A stretch of DNA of 64,000 bases, taken from Prochlorococcus marinus str. MIT 9107. Lineage in GTDB: Bacteria; Cyanobacteriota; Cyanobacteriia; PCC-6307; Cyanobiaceae. The notes beneath the pieces are model-generated. The model was not told the DNA's origin and did not search any database. It worked only from the letters and a program-made list of their open reading frames with translations. Shown one piece after another: positions 45,845 through 55,647 of the stretch (position 1 is the first letter of the stretch; each line of letters starts with the position of its first letter). A program made the translations under genes and the position numbers. The stretch spans positions 62,001 to 126,000 of the forward strand of contig NZ_JNAI01000009.1 of NCBI RefSeq assembly GCF_000759855.1. The letters are read 5' to 3'.

Positions 45845-46996
45845 ATGACTGAAATAAAGGAATTTAATTTAATAGATGCCAAGAATAACTCCAATATCAT
45901 TAGTAATTTAAATAATATATACAAATTATGGGGTTATGAAGAAGTCTCACCTTCATTTATAAACACTTTAGAGACTATAAAAGGTCGAGGTGTTATTGAA
46001 GAAAATGAGGTCATTGGAATTGTAAGTAGTAATTCATTATGTCTTAGGCCAGAAATGACAACATCTATTGTCAAATTGTCATCTACTAGATTAATAAATA
46101 AGAAAAGGCCTATAAGATTATTCACCAATGGAATAGTCTTTGATAAGAAATTAAATAATAAAAATTCATTTAAATTACAAGAAAAACTGCAAAGTGGAAT
46201 TGAATTAATTGGATATGATACAAAATACCCAGAAATAGAAGTTATTAATATCTTATTTGATGCGATAGATAAAATTAATTTGAAGGATGGCTGTAATCTA
46301 TATCTACTAGTTAGTACCACAAAAATAATGGACCTAGTATTAAATAAGTATAAGAATAATAATTTTGAAGAAATTAAGAAAAGTCTTGTTAACTTTGATC
46401 AAGATAAATTATCTAAATTAGGAATTGAAGATGATGATAAATATATCCTAAGAGATTTATTATTTACACGAGGTGAACCAAATGCAATATTAAAAAAATT
46501 GAAAGGGATATATGGCACTAGTAAAAGTCTCGATGACCTAAATTTTTTATTTAAAACATTATCAAAAATTTCAAATAAATATGGTGTTAAATTGCAACTT
46601 GATCCAACTTTTCAACCTCACTTGAATTTATACGAAGGAATAGTTTTCCAACTTATAGGGCATAGTGGTAATAATAAAACCGTAATAGCGAAAGGCGGAA
46701 GATATGATGAACTAGTAAGATTCTTTAATCCTAATGAGAAAATTTTAAATGGAATTGGATTTACAATCTCAATAGACATTTTAAGAAATTTAATTAAGGA
46801 AGAAATTACTGATAAGAAAAAAATATTATTAATGTTTAAAGATTCCTCATTATTAGAAAAAGGTATGAATGAGCAAAAAGAACTTCAGAAAAGAGGTTAT
46901 ATTGCTGTCTTACATTTAAATCCCTGCGATGACTTGGTAAAAGCCAATCAAATAATGAATGAAAATAATTGTACTGAGATTTTGTGGATTAAATAA
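45845..46996 (+). CDS. hisZ: ATP phosphoribosyltransferase regulatory subunit
   Basis: 383 residues, HisRS-like but lacking the anticodon-binding domain. Class II-like motifs: NIYKLWGYEEVSPSFINTLE, SLCLRPEMTTSIVKLSSTRL, LQSGIELIGYD and IAKGGRYDELVRFFNP. It lacks the KMSKS-independent aminoacylation end, so it is not a full HisRS (about 420-430 residues). HisZ forms a hetero-octamer with short-form HisG for the first histidine step. The C-terminal 55 residues after the core (KKILLMFKDSSLLEKGMNEQ) are a remnant-like domain. Confidence 0.9.
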   Translation: MTEIKEFNLIDAKNNSNIISNLNNIYKLWGYEEVSPSFINTLETIKGRGVIEENEVIGIVSSNSLCLRPEMTTSIVKLSSTRLINKKRPIRLFTNGIVFDKKLNNKNSFKLQEKLQSGIELIGYDTKYPEIEVINILFDAIDKINLKDGCNLYLLVSTTKIMDLVLNKYKNNNFEEIKKSLVNFDQDKLSKLGIEDDDKYILRDLLFTRGEPNAILKKLKGIYGTSKSLDDLNFLFKTLSKISNKYGVKLQLDPTFQPHLNLYEGIVFQLIGHSGNNKTVIAKGGRYDELVRFFNPNEKILNGIGFTISIDILRNLIKEEITDKKKILLMFKDSSLLEKGMNEQKELQKRGYIAVLHLNPCDDLVKANQIMNENNCTEILWIK

Positions 46997-47118
46997 AACC
47001 TGTTAAAAATTAATTTAAGTTTTTAATTTATATTTTATATTGTTCGGACAATACTCCTAATTAAGCTTGATTAACTAGTTTCTAGGAAATAAGATTTATA
47101 TGTTTGATTTTTTTTTAA

Positions 47119-49023
47119 ATGGAAAAAGGCGAAATTCGTATTAATACCGAAAATATTTTCCCAATTATTAAGAAGGCAGTATATTCTGACCATGAAATCT
47201 TTTTAAGAGAGCTTGTAAGTAATGGTGTAGATGCAATAAGTAAACGAAGAATGGCATCTATGGCGGGTGATTGTGAAAACACTGAGGAGGCTCAAGTAAA
47301 AATAACAATTGACCGTGACAAAAATACGCTAACAATTTCGGATAATGGAATTGGAATGAACGATGAAGAAATTAAGAAGTACATAAACCAAGTAGCATTC
47401 TCTAGTGCTGAAGAATTCCTTTCAAAATATAAAAAAGATAATGATGAATTTATAGGGCATTTTGGACTTGGTTTTTATTCCAGTTTCATGGTTGCAGATA
47501 GAGTTGATATATTAACTAAATCAGCGATTGGAGAATCAAAAGCTTTCAAATGGTCGTGTGATGGATCCCCAAATTTCACGTTAGAGGAATCAGAAAGAGA
47601 GATAATTGGTACTGATGTGATACTTCACCTTCTTGAAGAAGAAAAAGAGTTTATTGAGCCTGAAAGGATTAAATCATTAATAAAAAAATATTGTGACTTT
47701 ATGCAAATAGATGTCTTATTAGAAGGTGAAATAATTAATAAGAAAAACCCTCCTTGGAGAAAACAACCCAGTGAATTAAAAGATGAAGATTATATTGAGT
47801 TATATAAATACCTTTACCCTTTTCAAGGAGATCCACTGTTATGGATTCATCTAAATACAGATTATCCATATGACATACAAGGTATATTGTATTTTCCTAA
47901 GTTGTCTGGTAGAGCCGATTGGGAAAAGGGAGAAATAAAATTATTTTGTAACCAAGTATTCGTAAGCGATTCAATTAAAGAGATAGTACCAAAATACCTT
48001 TTACCTCTTAGAGGAGTTATTGATTCTACTGATATACCCTTAAATGTAAGCAGAAGTGCATTACAAACAGATAGAAAAGTAAGGTCCATATCATCATTTA
48101 TTTCAAAAAAAATAGCTAATAAATTAAAGGAATTGATAAAAAATACTCCAGAATTTTATGCGGAAATCTGGGATTCCATATCTGCTTTTGTTAAAATTGG
48201 TGCTATCGAAGATGATAAATTTGCTGATTTAGTTGATAACAGTATAATTTTCGAAACAATTATCAATTCAGAGAAAGACGTAAGTAAGGATATTAAAAAT
48301 AAATCCCTTATCAAATCCAATGATAAGTATTTCACAACTCTCGCCAATTATAAAGAACGAAATAAGATATATGACTCTAAGAAAATTATTTATTGTTCAG
48401 ATTTAATTGCTCAGTCAAGTGCATTAAATATCTGTTTATCTGATAACAAAGAAGTTATTAAATCAGATCCCTTAATTGATGCACAATTTCTACCATGGTT
48501 AGAAAATAAAAACGATGATTATCAATTCCAAAGAGTTGATTCAGAAATCAATGAACTAGAAGATAAGGAGTCAAAAGAAATTGTAGATAAGGATGGGAAA
48601 TCAAATACAGAAAATCTTAGAGACACCATAGTAAAAGCACTTAACAATGAAAAAGTAACAGTTAAAGTTCAATCACTTACAAGCAAAGGCGCTCCCCCTG
48701 CAATGATCTTACTTCCAGAGCAAATGAGAAGAATTAATGATATGGGTGCTTACATGGAACAAAAGATGCCTGGATTACCTGAATATCATGTTCTCTTAGT
48801 AAATAAAGAACATCCTCTTATTGTTGGCCTCAATAAAATTACAGGAAATAAAATAATTATTGATAAAAAAGATCCTGTTGAAAATCCATTGGCATCTAAA
48901 ATCGCTAATTATGTTTACGATATGGCTAAACTATCTGTTGGTGGGTTAAATCAGGAACAGATAATTAATTTACAAAATAACAATGCCGAATTAATTTCAG
49001 AATTGCTTAATTCAACAACTTAA
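47119..49023 (+). CDS. htpG: Hsp90 chaperone HtpG
   Basis: 634 residues. GHKL ATPase motifs are present: ELVSNGVDAISKRR (Asn/Asp metal site), ISDNGIGMNDEEI and GHFGLGFYSSFMVADRV. The middle domain has ALQTDRKVRSISSFI near the catalytic Arg region. The C-terminal dimerisation domain includes PPAMILLPEQMRRINDMG. Stress-linked chaperone of the cytoplasm. The 120-base gap before it contains a short inverted repeat, ATTGT-TCGG-ACAAT (about 47038-47051), and may hold its own promoter. Confidence 0.97.
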   Translation: MEKGEIRINTENIFPIIKKAVYSDHEIFLRELVSNGVDAISKRRMASMAGDCENTEEAQVKITIDRDKNTLTISDNGIGMNDEEIKKYINQVAFSSAEEFLSKYKKDNDEFIGHFGLGFYSSFMVADRVDILTKSAIGESKAFKWSCDGSPNFTLEESEREIIGTDVILHLLEEEKEFIEPERIKSLIKKYCDFMQIDVLLEGEIINKKNPPWRKQPSELKDEDYIELYKYLYPFQGDPLLWIHLNTDYPYDIQGILYFPKLSGRADWEKGEIKLFCNQVFVSDSIKEIVPKYLLPLRGVIDSTDIPLNVSRSALQTDRKVRSISSFISKKIANKLKELIKNTPEFYAEIWDSISAFVKIGAIEDDKFADLVDNSIIFETIINSEKDVSKDIKNKSLIKSNDKYFTTLANYKERNKIYDSKKIIYCSDLIAQSSALNICLSDNKEVIKSDPLIDAQFLPWLENKNDDYQFQRVDSEINELEDKESKEIVDKDGKSNTENLRDTIVKALNNEKVTVKVQSLTSKGAPPAMILLPEQMRRINDMGAYMEQKMPGLPEYHVLLVNKEHPLIVGLNKITGNKIIIDKKDPVENPLASKIANYVYDMAKLSVGGLNQEQIINLQNNNAELISELLNSTT

Positions 49024-49062
49024 GTGGTGTGTTAAAATTTTTAAAGATATAATTCAAAAAAT

Positions 49063-49299
49063 ATGTCAAGAGTTTGCGAACTTACTGGTGCTAAAGCTAA
49101 TAACGGGATGGCTGTTAGCCACTCACATATTCGTACAAAAAAATTACAACAAGTAAACCTACAAAAAAGAAGGCTTTGGTGGGAAGAAGGAAAAAAATGG
49201 GTAAATATAAAAATCAGTACCAAAGCTCTTAAATCTATACAAAAAGTAGGTCTAGATAAATTCGCAAAATCAAATGGAGTTGATTTAAAAAATTTCTAA
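49063..49299 (+). CDS. rpmB: 50S ribosomal protein L28
   Basis: 78 residues with the L28 pattern: [20 protein letters not shown], then THIRTKK-like [20 protein letters not shown] and a C-terminal [20 protein letters not shown]. It is located 40 bases after htpG and immediately before the peroxiredoxin gene. Confidence 0.97.
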   Translation: MSRVCELTGAKANNGMAVSHSHIRTKKLQQVNLQKRRLWWEEGKKWVNIKISTKALKSIQKVGLDKFAKSNGVDLKNF

Positions 49300-49304
49300 A
49301 TTTG

Positions 49305-49838
49305 ATGAGAAATTTAGTTATAAGTTTATTAATATCATTTTTTCTTTTTTATAATTGTAATTCTACTTTAGCTTTTGACTTTGCTCCTGAAGTTGGTGAT
49401 TTAGCTCCAAAATTTAAGCTAGAAGGTTTTAATAAAAATATAAAAATAAAAAAAATTTGGGAACTAAATGATTTTCAAGGTAAGTGGCTTGTTATGTATT
49501 TTTATCCCAAGGATTTTACAGCAGGTTGTACTCTAGAAGCTAAAGGTTTTTCAGAATTAAAAAAAGATTTTTCAAAATACAATGCAGAAATTGTTGGTAT
49601 TAGTGCTGATAATCAAGATTCTCATGAAAGTTTCTGCAGTGAAAAATCCATAAACTATACTTTATTATCTGATCCTAACGGAATTATTAGTGATAAATAT
49701 GGTTCTTGGATTCCCCCATTTTCAGATAGAAATACTTTTTTGATTTCTCCAGATGGGAAAATTTCTTATAGATGGATTAGTGTTTTACCTATAAATCATG
49801 CCAAGGAAGTACTTAATGTACTAAAGGAAAAAATATAA
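49305..49838 (+). CDS. exported peroxiredoxin, BCP/PrxQ family
   Basis: 177 residues from the ATG at 49305. The N-terminal 24 residues (MRNLVISLLISFFLFYNCNS) look like a signal peptide or anchor ending near TLAFD. The peroxidatic Cys is in YPKDFTAGCTLEAKGF, with a Thr three residues before it. A second Cys (HESFCSEKSI) may resolve. GVAP is replaced by GSWIPPFSDRNTFLISPDGKI. It reduces peroxides with thioredoxin; the signal places it in the lumen or periplasm, unlike cytoplasmic PrxQ. It starts five bases after rpmB. Confidence 0.9.
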   Translation: MRNLVISLLISFFLFYNCNSTLAFDFAPEVGDLAPKFKLEGFNKNIKIKKIWELNDFQGKWLVMYFYPKDFTAGCTLEAKGFSELKKDFSKYNAEIVGISADNQDSHESFCSEKSINYTLLSDPNGIISDKYGSWIPPFSDRNTFLISPDGKISYRWISVLPINHAKEVLNVLKEKI

Positions 49839-49841
49839 ATT

Positions 49842-50144
49842 TTGCACGAACTTTCATTTGGAACTTGGTTAATTCACATCTCTTCGGTCATTGAATGGAT
49901 ATTTACTATCTTTGTCATATACAAAATTTCTACATATAAAGAATATAATTTATTTTTTTGGTTAAGCTTAGCTATGGTCCCAAACTTAATAGGAGCAATG
50001 TGCGCTATAACTTGGCATATCTATGATAATCAAGATGCATTATATGGATTAGTTACGCTTCAAGGGATATTTACATTTATAGGAAATTCAACATTAGCTT
50101 TGGCTTCAATGAAAATCTTTAGAGGAAGTGAGAGTTATGAATGA
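49842..50144 (+). CDS. DUF2499 (Ycf49-like) membrane protein
   Basis: 100 residues from a TTG three bases after the peroxiredoxin stop. Three membrane segments are predicted: WLIHISSVIEWIFTIFVIY, FFWLSLAMVPNLIGAMCAIT and GLVTLQGIFTFIGNSTLALA. The family is shared by cyanobacteria, algae and plants, and its function is unknown. His and Trp residues at membrane edges (HISSVIEW, TWHIYDN) are conserved-looking. It overlaps the DUF3593 gene by eight bases. Confidence 0.85.
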   Translation: MHELSFGTWLIHISSVIEWIFTIFVIYKISTYKEYNLFFWLSLAMVPNLIGAMCAITWHIYDNQDALYGLVTLQGIFTFIGNSTLALASMKIFRGSESYE

Positions 50145-50472
50145 TTTATTTTTAAATTTTATTGAAAAATTAGGTTCAATAGACAACACAGCTTTGTTCG
50201 CTGCATCAATAATTCCATATGCAATTTTTTTGTTTTACTTATTTAAAATCAATTCTGTAAATAATTTTGTAAAAACCGGCTTTTCCTTAACAGTTTTATT
50301 CGTATTCATAACTATATTATTATCTATCTTCGCCTTAAATTACTACGATAAAACCCTTGTTGAGGTTGACTTCTTGCATGGTTTAGCAGAATCTTTCCTA
50401 ACCATAAGCGATTTTGTTATATTATTCGGATTCATAAGGATGTTAAATAACTTAGAAGTTAACAACTCTTAA
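50137..50472 (+). CDS. DUF3593 membrane protein
   Basis: 111 residues from the ATG at 50137, overlapping the previous stop (ATGAATGA), with GAGG upstream. Three hydrophobic spans: LFAASIIPYAIFLFYLF, GFSLTVLFVFITILLSIFAL and ESFLTISDFVILFGFIRML. Found in cyanobacteria and chloroplast-containing eukaryotes, function unknown. The coupling with DUF2499 implies that the two form a membrane complex or act in one process. psaK follows after 65 bases. Confidence 0.83.
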   Translation: MNDLFLNFIEKLGSIDNTALFAASIIPYAIFLFYLFKINSVNNFVKTGFSLTVLFVFITILLSIFALNYYDKTLVEVDFLHGLAESFLTISDFVILFGFIRMLNNLEVNNS

Positions 50473-50537
50473 GACCTTTAACAATTTTGTGTTTTTTTGA
50501 TAAAAGTATTAGAGAATAGTTAAAAATAACAATTTTT

Positions 50538-50801
50538 ATGATTAATACATTTCTTGCCGCCGCTTCTGCTCCAGCAACATATGAATGGTCACCAAAGTGT
50601 GCAGTTGTGATGATAGCTTGTAACATACTCGCCTACGCAATTGCTAAGGCAACTATTAGAAAACCTGAAGAGGGTTTTATGATGCCAAATGGAAGATTTT
50701 TTGGTGGTCTAAGTCATGGTGCATTTGTTGGGGCTAATTGCCTTGGACATTTATTAGGTATTGGCTCCATTCTTGGGTTAGCCTCACGCGGTGTTTTATA
50801 A
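50538..50801 (+). CDS. psaK: photosystem I subunit PsaK
   Basis: 87 residues. Two membrane spans: AVVMIACNILAYAIAKATI and HGAFVGANCLGHLLGIGSIL. The loop IRKPEEGFMMPNGRFFGG is typical, and the N-terminal MINTFLAAASAPATYEWSP includes the leader removed or retained in PsaK. It sits at the edge of PSI and contacts antenna proteins. The 65-base leader has an AT-rich -10-like TAGAGAAT at about 50509. It ends 17 bases from convergent dxs. Confidence 0.93.
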   Translation: MINTFLAAASAPATYEWSPKCAVVMIACNILAYAIAKATIRKPEEGFMMPNGRFFGGLSHGAFVGANCLGHLLGIGSILGLASRGVL

Positions 50802-50818
50802 AAATAATAAAAAACTTT

Positions 50819-52708
50819 TTAATTATTTAAATTAAATTTCTCAATAATTTTATCAGCCATCTGATCAGGCATAAGCCCTAGTTTTTCTTTGCTCTGATCA
50901 GGTGAAGCATGATCTACTAAAATATCTGGTATGCCAATCCTGTAAACAGGAATATTTACTTCTTTATCGTTAAATAATTCAACGATAGCCGAACCAAATC
51001 CACCAATTAATGTTCCTTCTTCCATAGTTACTACTTTTTTAATTCTGTTTGCTAAAGGCAAAATAAGATTTTCATCCAGAGGTTTTACAAATCTTGCATT
51101 TACAATGCATGAATTAATGTTTTTATCTTTTAATATCTTTGAAGTTTCAATTGCTGATGCAACCATAGACCCATAAGCAATAATTAATATATCATCTCCA
51201 TCTTCTAGTACTTCGGCTTCACCTATATTTAAGGGTTCCCAACCTTCATCCATAACAGCTACTCCTAATCCAGAACCTCTGGGTATTCTTAAAGCAGTTG
51301 GCCCTTTATGATTAATTGATGTTATTAGCATTCTCTGTAATTCTGATTCATCCTTTGGCGCCATTAAGACAAAATTTGGGATAGATCTCATATAACTGAT
51401 ATCGTACTGACCTTGATGTGTAGGACCGTCAGCACCCACTATTCCAGCTCTATCAAGAACGAATGATACAGGTAAATTTTGAATCCCTACATCATGTATT
51501 AATTGATCGAAAGCACGTTGAAGGAAAGTGCTATAGATAGCTACAACAGGTTTAAGACCATCACATGACATACCTGCTGCAAGAGTGACTGCATGCTGTT
51601 CAGCTATTCCTACATCTACATATTGATCTGGGATATTTTTTTGCAATATATCTAATCCAGTACCAGTAGCCATTGCTGCAGTGATTCCAATAACTTTGCT
51701 ATCTTGCTCACATATTTTTAATAAGGTTTGACCAAAAATTTTACTGTAACTAATAGGCTTTGGTTTTTTTGATGGAATAGATTTACCAGTAGTTAAGTCA
51801 AATGAAGATTGTGCATGATATCCAACTTGATCAGTTTCTGCATATGGATATCCCTTTCCTTTTGTTGTTAAAACATGGACTAGAACAGGTCTTTTAAGTC
51901 TATGAGCAGCATTAAATGTATTAATTAAATTGCCTATGTCATGCCCGTCAATTGGTCCCATATAAGTAAATCCAAGTTCTTCAAAAACGGCACCAACCTT
52001 TGGAACAGCTAAACGTCTTACGCTTCCTTTAATATTTTTAAATTCTTCTGGAATATCCTTACCAATTAACGGAATATTCTTTACACTTTCTTGGACACTA
52101 TCTGATAAAAATTGTAGTTGAGGACTTAGCCTTACTTTATTTAAATAGGTTGAAAGTGCACCAACAGGAGGAGATATGGACATATCATTGTCGTTTAAAA
52201 CAACTACTAATGGAGTATTTGGAAGAGTTCCTGCATGGTTAATGGCTTCAAGAGCCATTCCGCCAGTCAATGCTCCATCTCCAATAACCGCTACACATTT
52301 ATAATTTTCACCTTTTCTATCTCTTGCTATTGCCATGCCTAAAGCAGCGGAAATAGAAGTACTTGCATGACCTGCACCAAAATGGTCAAATTTACTTTCA
52401 CTTCTTTTAAGATAGCCTGCTACACCATTTTGTTGCCTAAGAGAATCAAAATCACTAAAACGACCTGTTATTAATTTATGTGGATAACCTTGATGACCAA
52501 CATCCCAAACAACCTTGTCAAAATCAAGATCAAGAGTTTGATATAACGCTAATGTTAATTCCACTACACCTAATCCAGGACCAAGATGTCCACCACTAGT
52601 AGATACTACTTGGAGATGTCTTTCTCTAATTTGACAAGCAATTTCTTCTAATTGTGAAACTGTTAAGCCATGTAGTTGATTTGGATGACTTAACTCACTT
52701 AAAAGCAT
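50819..52708 (-). CDS. dxs: 1-deoxy-D-xylulose-5-phosphate synthase
   Basis: 629 residues from [15 protein letters not shown]; 15 upstream open codons ([15 protein letters not shown]) are not family-like. The thiamin diphosphate motif is in [20 protein letters not shown] with [12 protein letters not shown]. The pyrimidine domain has [16 protein letters not shown] and [15 protein letters not shown]. It condenses pyruvate and glyceraldehyde-3-P, the committed step of the MEP isoprenoid path for carotenoids, phytol and quinones. Confidence 0.97.
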   Translation of the reverse strand: MLLSELSHPNQLHGLTVSQLEEIACQIRERHLQVVSTSGGHLGPGLGVVELTLALYQTLDLDFDKVVWDVGHQGYPHKLITGRFSDFDSLRQQNGVAGYLKRSESKFDHFGAGHASTSISAALGMAIARDRKGENYKCVAVIGDGALTGGMALEAINHAGTLPNTPLVVVLNDNDMSISPPVGALSTYLNKVRLSPQLQFLSDSVQESVKNIPLIGKDIPEEFKNIKGSVRRLAVPKVGAVFEELGFTYMGPIDGHDIGNLINTFNAAHRLKRPVLVHVLTTKGKGYPYAETDQVGYHAQSSFDLTTGKSIPSKKPKPISYSKIFGQTLLKICEQDSKVIGITAAMATGTGLDILQKNIPDQYVDVGIAEQHAVTLAAGMSCDGLKPVVAIYSTFLQRAFDQLIHDVGIQNLPVSFVLDRAGIVGADGPTHQGQYDISYMRSIPNFVLMAPKDESELQRMLITSINHKGPTALRIPRGSGLGVAVMDEGWEPLNIGEAEVLEDGDDILIIAYGSMVASAIETSKILKDKNINSCIVNARFVKPLDENLILPLANRIKKVVTMEEGTLIGGFGSAIVELFNDKEVNIPVYRIGIPDILVDHASPDQSKEKLGLMPDQMADKIIEKFNLNN

Positions 52709-52824
52709 TACATAAAAACATTTATATATATAATCTAAAACGCCGAGGTGCAAAATGAGTACTTTTTTTGAAATAGATCATGTAATGTTTTATTAGATTA
52801 ATAATTAATGCTAAAAATATATAT

Positions 52825-54363
52825 ATGAATGATTATTTTGAAAAGATACTTCAGGCTGAAGTCTATGAAGTAGCAAAAAAAACACCATTAGAAAAAGCAC
52901 ATAATTTAAGTAATATGCTTAAAAATGAAATCCTCTTAAAAAGAGAAGATCTTCAAGATGTATTTTCTTTCAAAATAAGAGGAGCATATAACAAAATGAG
53001 TAAGCTTAGCAAATCACAGCTTTCTCAAGGAGTAATTACATCTAGTGCTGGTAATCATGCCCAAGGCGTTGCTATGAGTGCTCTTAAATTAAATTGCCAA
53101 GCCACTATATTAATGCCTATTACCACCCCTCTAGTAAAAATAAACGCAGTAAAAAATTTAAAAGCAAAAGTTATATTATTTGGAGATAATTATGATGAAA
53201 CTTATAGAGAGGCAATAAGGATTAGCAAAGAAAATAATTTGTGTTTTATTCATCCTTTTGATGACCCTGATGTAATAGCAGGTCAAGGAACTATTGCAGT
53301 GGAACTTCAACAGCAATTAAAAGAAAAACCTTATGCAATTTATATTGCTGTCGGGGGAGGTGGATTAATATCAGGAATATCTTTATACATAAAAAAAATA
53401 TGGCCTGAAGTAAAAATAATTGGAGTAGAGCCTCAAGATGCAGATGCAATGTCAAAATCCTTGGAAGAATCAAAAATTGTGGAATTATCTTCAGTAGGGC
53501 AATTTGCAGATGGGGTCGCCGTTAAAAAAGTTGGAAATAATACTTTCGATATTGGGAAAAGATATATAGATAAGATGATAAGGGTTAACACAGATGAAAT
53601 ATGCGCTGCAATAAAAGATGTTTTTGAAGATACTAGATCGATATTAGAGCCAGCAGGGGCACTATCAATTGCTGGAATGAAAAAAGATATTTTTAACTCT
53701 AATTATTCAAATAAAAAAATGGTTGCAATTGCTTGTGGTGCAAATATGAACTTTGAGAGACTTAGATTTGTTGCGGAAAGAGCAGAGCTTGGAGAATGTA
53801 AAGAAGTAATGATGGCTGTTGAAATTCCTGAGCATGCTGGAAGTTTAATTGATTTCTGCAAGTTGCTTAATAATAGAAATTTAACTGAATTTAGCTATAG
53901 AATGTCTAATTCTATAAATGCTCAGATCTTTGTAGGAGTTCAGGTTTATGGATTAAATGATAAAAAAAACCTATTAGATCAATTCAAAAATTCTCAGTAT
54001 CCATTTATTGATATAAGTGATGATGAATTATCTAAAAATCATCTTAGACATATGGTAGGAGGAAGATTACCAAAGAATATTAATGAATTAAATAAAAATT
54101 TTGTAGAGTTACTATACAGATTTGAATTTCCAGAAAAACCAGGAGCATTAATAAATTTTCTAAGTAATATGAAATCTAATTGGTCCATAAGTGTATTTCA
54201 CTATAGAAATTATGGTGCTGATGTCGGAAAAATTGTTATAGGAGTTTTAATCGATACAACTGAAATTGAAGAGTGGGACAATTTTGTAAAAGTCTTAGGT
54301 TATAAATATTGGGATGAAACTAAAAACAATACTTATAAATTATTCCTTGGTGCATCAAATTAA
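52825..54363 (+). CDS. ilvA: threonine ammonia-lyase (biosynthetic)
   Basis: 512 residues. The PLP lysine is in DVFSFKIRGAYNKM (residue 50). SSAGNHAQGVAMSAL and VAVGGGGLISGISLYIK bind the cofactor phosphate. Two ACT-like regulatory domains make up the C-terminal 180 residues (MAVEIPEHAGSLIDFCKLL; YRFEFPEKPGALINFLSN), as in isoleucine-inhibited enzymes. It makes 2-oxobutanoate from threonine, the first step to isoleucine; ilvE at 19.6 kb does the last. It is divergent from dxs. Confidence 0.96.
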   Translation: MNDYFEKILQAEVYEVAKKTPLEKAHNLSNMLKNEILLKREDLQDVFSFKIRGAYNKMSKLSKSQLSQGVITSSAGNHAQGVAMSALKLNCQATILMPITTPLVKINAVKNLKAKVILFGDNYDETYREAIRISKENNLCFIHPFDDPDVIAGQGTIAVELQQQLKEKPYAIYIAVGGGGLISGISLYIKKIWPEVKIIGVEPQDADAMSKSLEESKIVELSSVGQFADGVAVKKVGNNTFDIGKRYIDKMIRVNTDEICAAIKDVFEDTRSILEPAGALSIAGMKKDIFNSNYSNKKMVAIACGANMNFERLRFVAERAELGECKEVMMAVEIPEHAGSLIDFCKLLNNRNLTEFSYRMSNSINAQIFVGVQVYGLNDKKNLLDQFKNSQYPFIDISDDELSKNHLRHMVGGRLPKNINELNKNFVELLYRFEFPEKPGALINFLSNMKSNWSISVFHYRNYGADVGKIVIGVLIDTTEIEEWDNFVKVLGYKYWDETKNNTYKLFLGASN

Positions 54364-54387
54364 AAATAAGCTAAATTAAGGAAGAAT

Positions 54388-54936
54388 CTGGTAATAAAAA
54401 TTAACCAATCTGATTTAGCAACAAATCAAATATCTAATATAGATCTAATTACAAGGATTGAAGCTGTCCTTTATTTGAAAGGCAGGCCAATAACTAAAAA
54501 GGATCTTTCTGAAATTACTAATTCTGATATCAATTCAATAAATGATGCAATTAAAGAATTAAAAAAAAAATATTCCAAACCAAGTTCAGCAATTGAAATA
54601 AATGAAGCAAATAATAGTTTTTGTCTTGAGTTAAAATCAAGTCTTAATAATTTTGTAGAGGATCTTCTTCCTTCTGATTTGAAAACATCAGAATTAAGGA
54701 CATTGGCAACAATTGCAATAAAAAAGAAGATTCTCCAATCAGATCTTATACTTCTTCGAGGTTCAGGAGCATATGATCATATTAAAGAATTACTAGACAA
54801 GAAATTTATTTTAAAACGAAAACAAAAAGATGGTAGATCATTTTGGATATCACTATCTGAAAAGTTTTTTCAAACATTTGATGTGAGTAATGAATACCTA
54901 TCAAAGATAGGAAGCCGCAACAATAAGCAGCAATAA
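54388..54936 (+). CDS. scpB: segregation and condensation protein ScpB
   Basis: The conserved N-terminal helix reads LITRIEAVLYLKGRPITKKD and is entirely upstream of the first usual start codon (TTG 54475), which would cut it in half. The frame is open back to 54370 and contains no ATG or GTG. AAGGAAG at 54378-54384 is a good ribosome site, so initiation near the CTG at 54388 or an ATA/ATT shortly after is inferred. The two winged-helix domains continue with SDLKTSELRTLATIAIKKKI and LLRGSGAYDHIKELLDKKFI. Together with ScpA it binds SMC in chromosome segregation. Confidence 0.8.
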   Translation: MVIKINQSDLATNQISNIDLITRIEAVLYLKGRPITKKDLSEITNSDINSINDAIKELKKKYSKPSSAIEINEANNSFCLELKSSLNNFVEDLLPSDLKTSELRTLATIAIKKKILQSDLILLRGSGAYDHIKELLDKKFILKRKQKDGRSFWISLSEKFFQTFDVSNEYLSKIGSRNNKQQ

Positions 54937-54971
54937 AATGTAAATGTTAGAATGTTATAAATTACGAAATA

Positions 54972-55253
54972 ATGATGTTATCTGAGATTTTTGCAGTTTT
55001 AGGTCAAACTTTATCTATTTATTCTTTCATACTAATAATTAGAATTTTACTTACATGGTTTCCTGGCATTGATTGGAGTAATGGAATTCTTTCGGCAATA
55101 ACATCTATCACAGATCCTTATTTAAATATATTTAGAGGTATTATCCCTCCAATCGGTGGATTCGATATTTCATCGTTATTAGCCTTCCTACTTTTAAATG
55201 TTATTCAAAACTTAATTACAAATCTTCAATATGCCAGCTTAGGGTATAGCTGA
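54972..55253 (+). CDS. YggT family membrane protein
   Basis: 93 residues with two spans flanking the family core: LGQTLSIYSFILIIRILLTW, FPGIDWSNG, then ITDPYLNIFRGIIPPIGGFD and SSLLAFLLLNVIQNLI. The NPYL-like motif appears as DPYLNIFRGIIPP. In cyanobacteria and plastids (CCB3/YlmG) family members act in cytochrome b6f assembly or nucleoid distribution. The CCB protein at 5.3 kb makes the first role attractive, but this is inference. It ends three bases from the convergent MazG-like gene. Confidence 0.88.
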   Translation: MMLSEIFAVLGQTLSIYSFILIIRILLTWFPGIDWSNGILSAITSITDPYLNIFRGIIPPIGGFDISSLLAFLLLNVIQNLITNLQYASLGYS

Positions 55254-55256
55254 ATT

Positions 55257-55586
55257 TTATCTATCGTCCCCAGAACCACTTATCTTTCCCTTAGCAGCTC
55301 TTAATTTTAGTTTTTCAAGATTTTGTAATGCAACATCTTCTAAATTGAAATTTAATTCTGTACAAAGATTTGATAGGTACCATAAAACATCTCCTAACTC
55401 TTTTTTAATTCCTAATTTTGATTCATTATCAAATATTCCATTTTTATCTCTAATTACTTTTTTTACTTTTTCTGCAACCTCCCCAGATTCGCCAACTAAA
55501 CCAAGAGTTGGGTAAATGTAATTTGAACCTAAATTTGGGTATTGTGCTGTTTCTCTTGCTTTTTTCTGATAAGTTTTAAAATCCAT
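55257..55586 (-). CDS. MazG-like nucleotide pyrophosphohydrolase
   Basis: 109 residues. Metal-binding motifs: TLGLVGESGEVAEKVKKVI (E-x-x-E) and IKKELGDVLWYLSNLCTELN (E-L-x-D). The single-domain all-alpha NTP pyrophosphatase type is shorter than E. coli MazG (263). The ESGE and ELGD pattern is also found in phage-type MazG proteins. Likely a house-cleaning dNTP pyrophosphatase. Confidence 0.9.
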   Translation of the reverse strand: MDFKTYQKKARETAQYPNLGSNYIYPTLGLVGESGEVAEKVKKVIRDKNGIFDNESKLGIKKELGDVLWYLSNLCTELNFNLEDVALQNLEKLKLRAAKGKISGSGDDR

Positions 55587-55647
55587 GATTTAAATAACGA
55601 ACTTTGTGTATGGTAAATTTATTTATATCTAGCAATATTATTTATAT

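Noticed and set aside
54475-54936. scpB starting at the TTG at 54475.
   Set aside because: It would cut the conserved first helix of the winged-helix domain; an upstream non-standard start is better.
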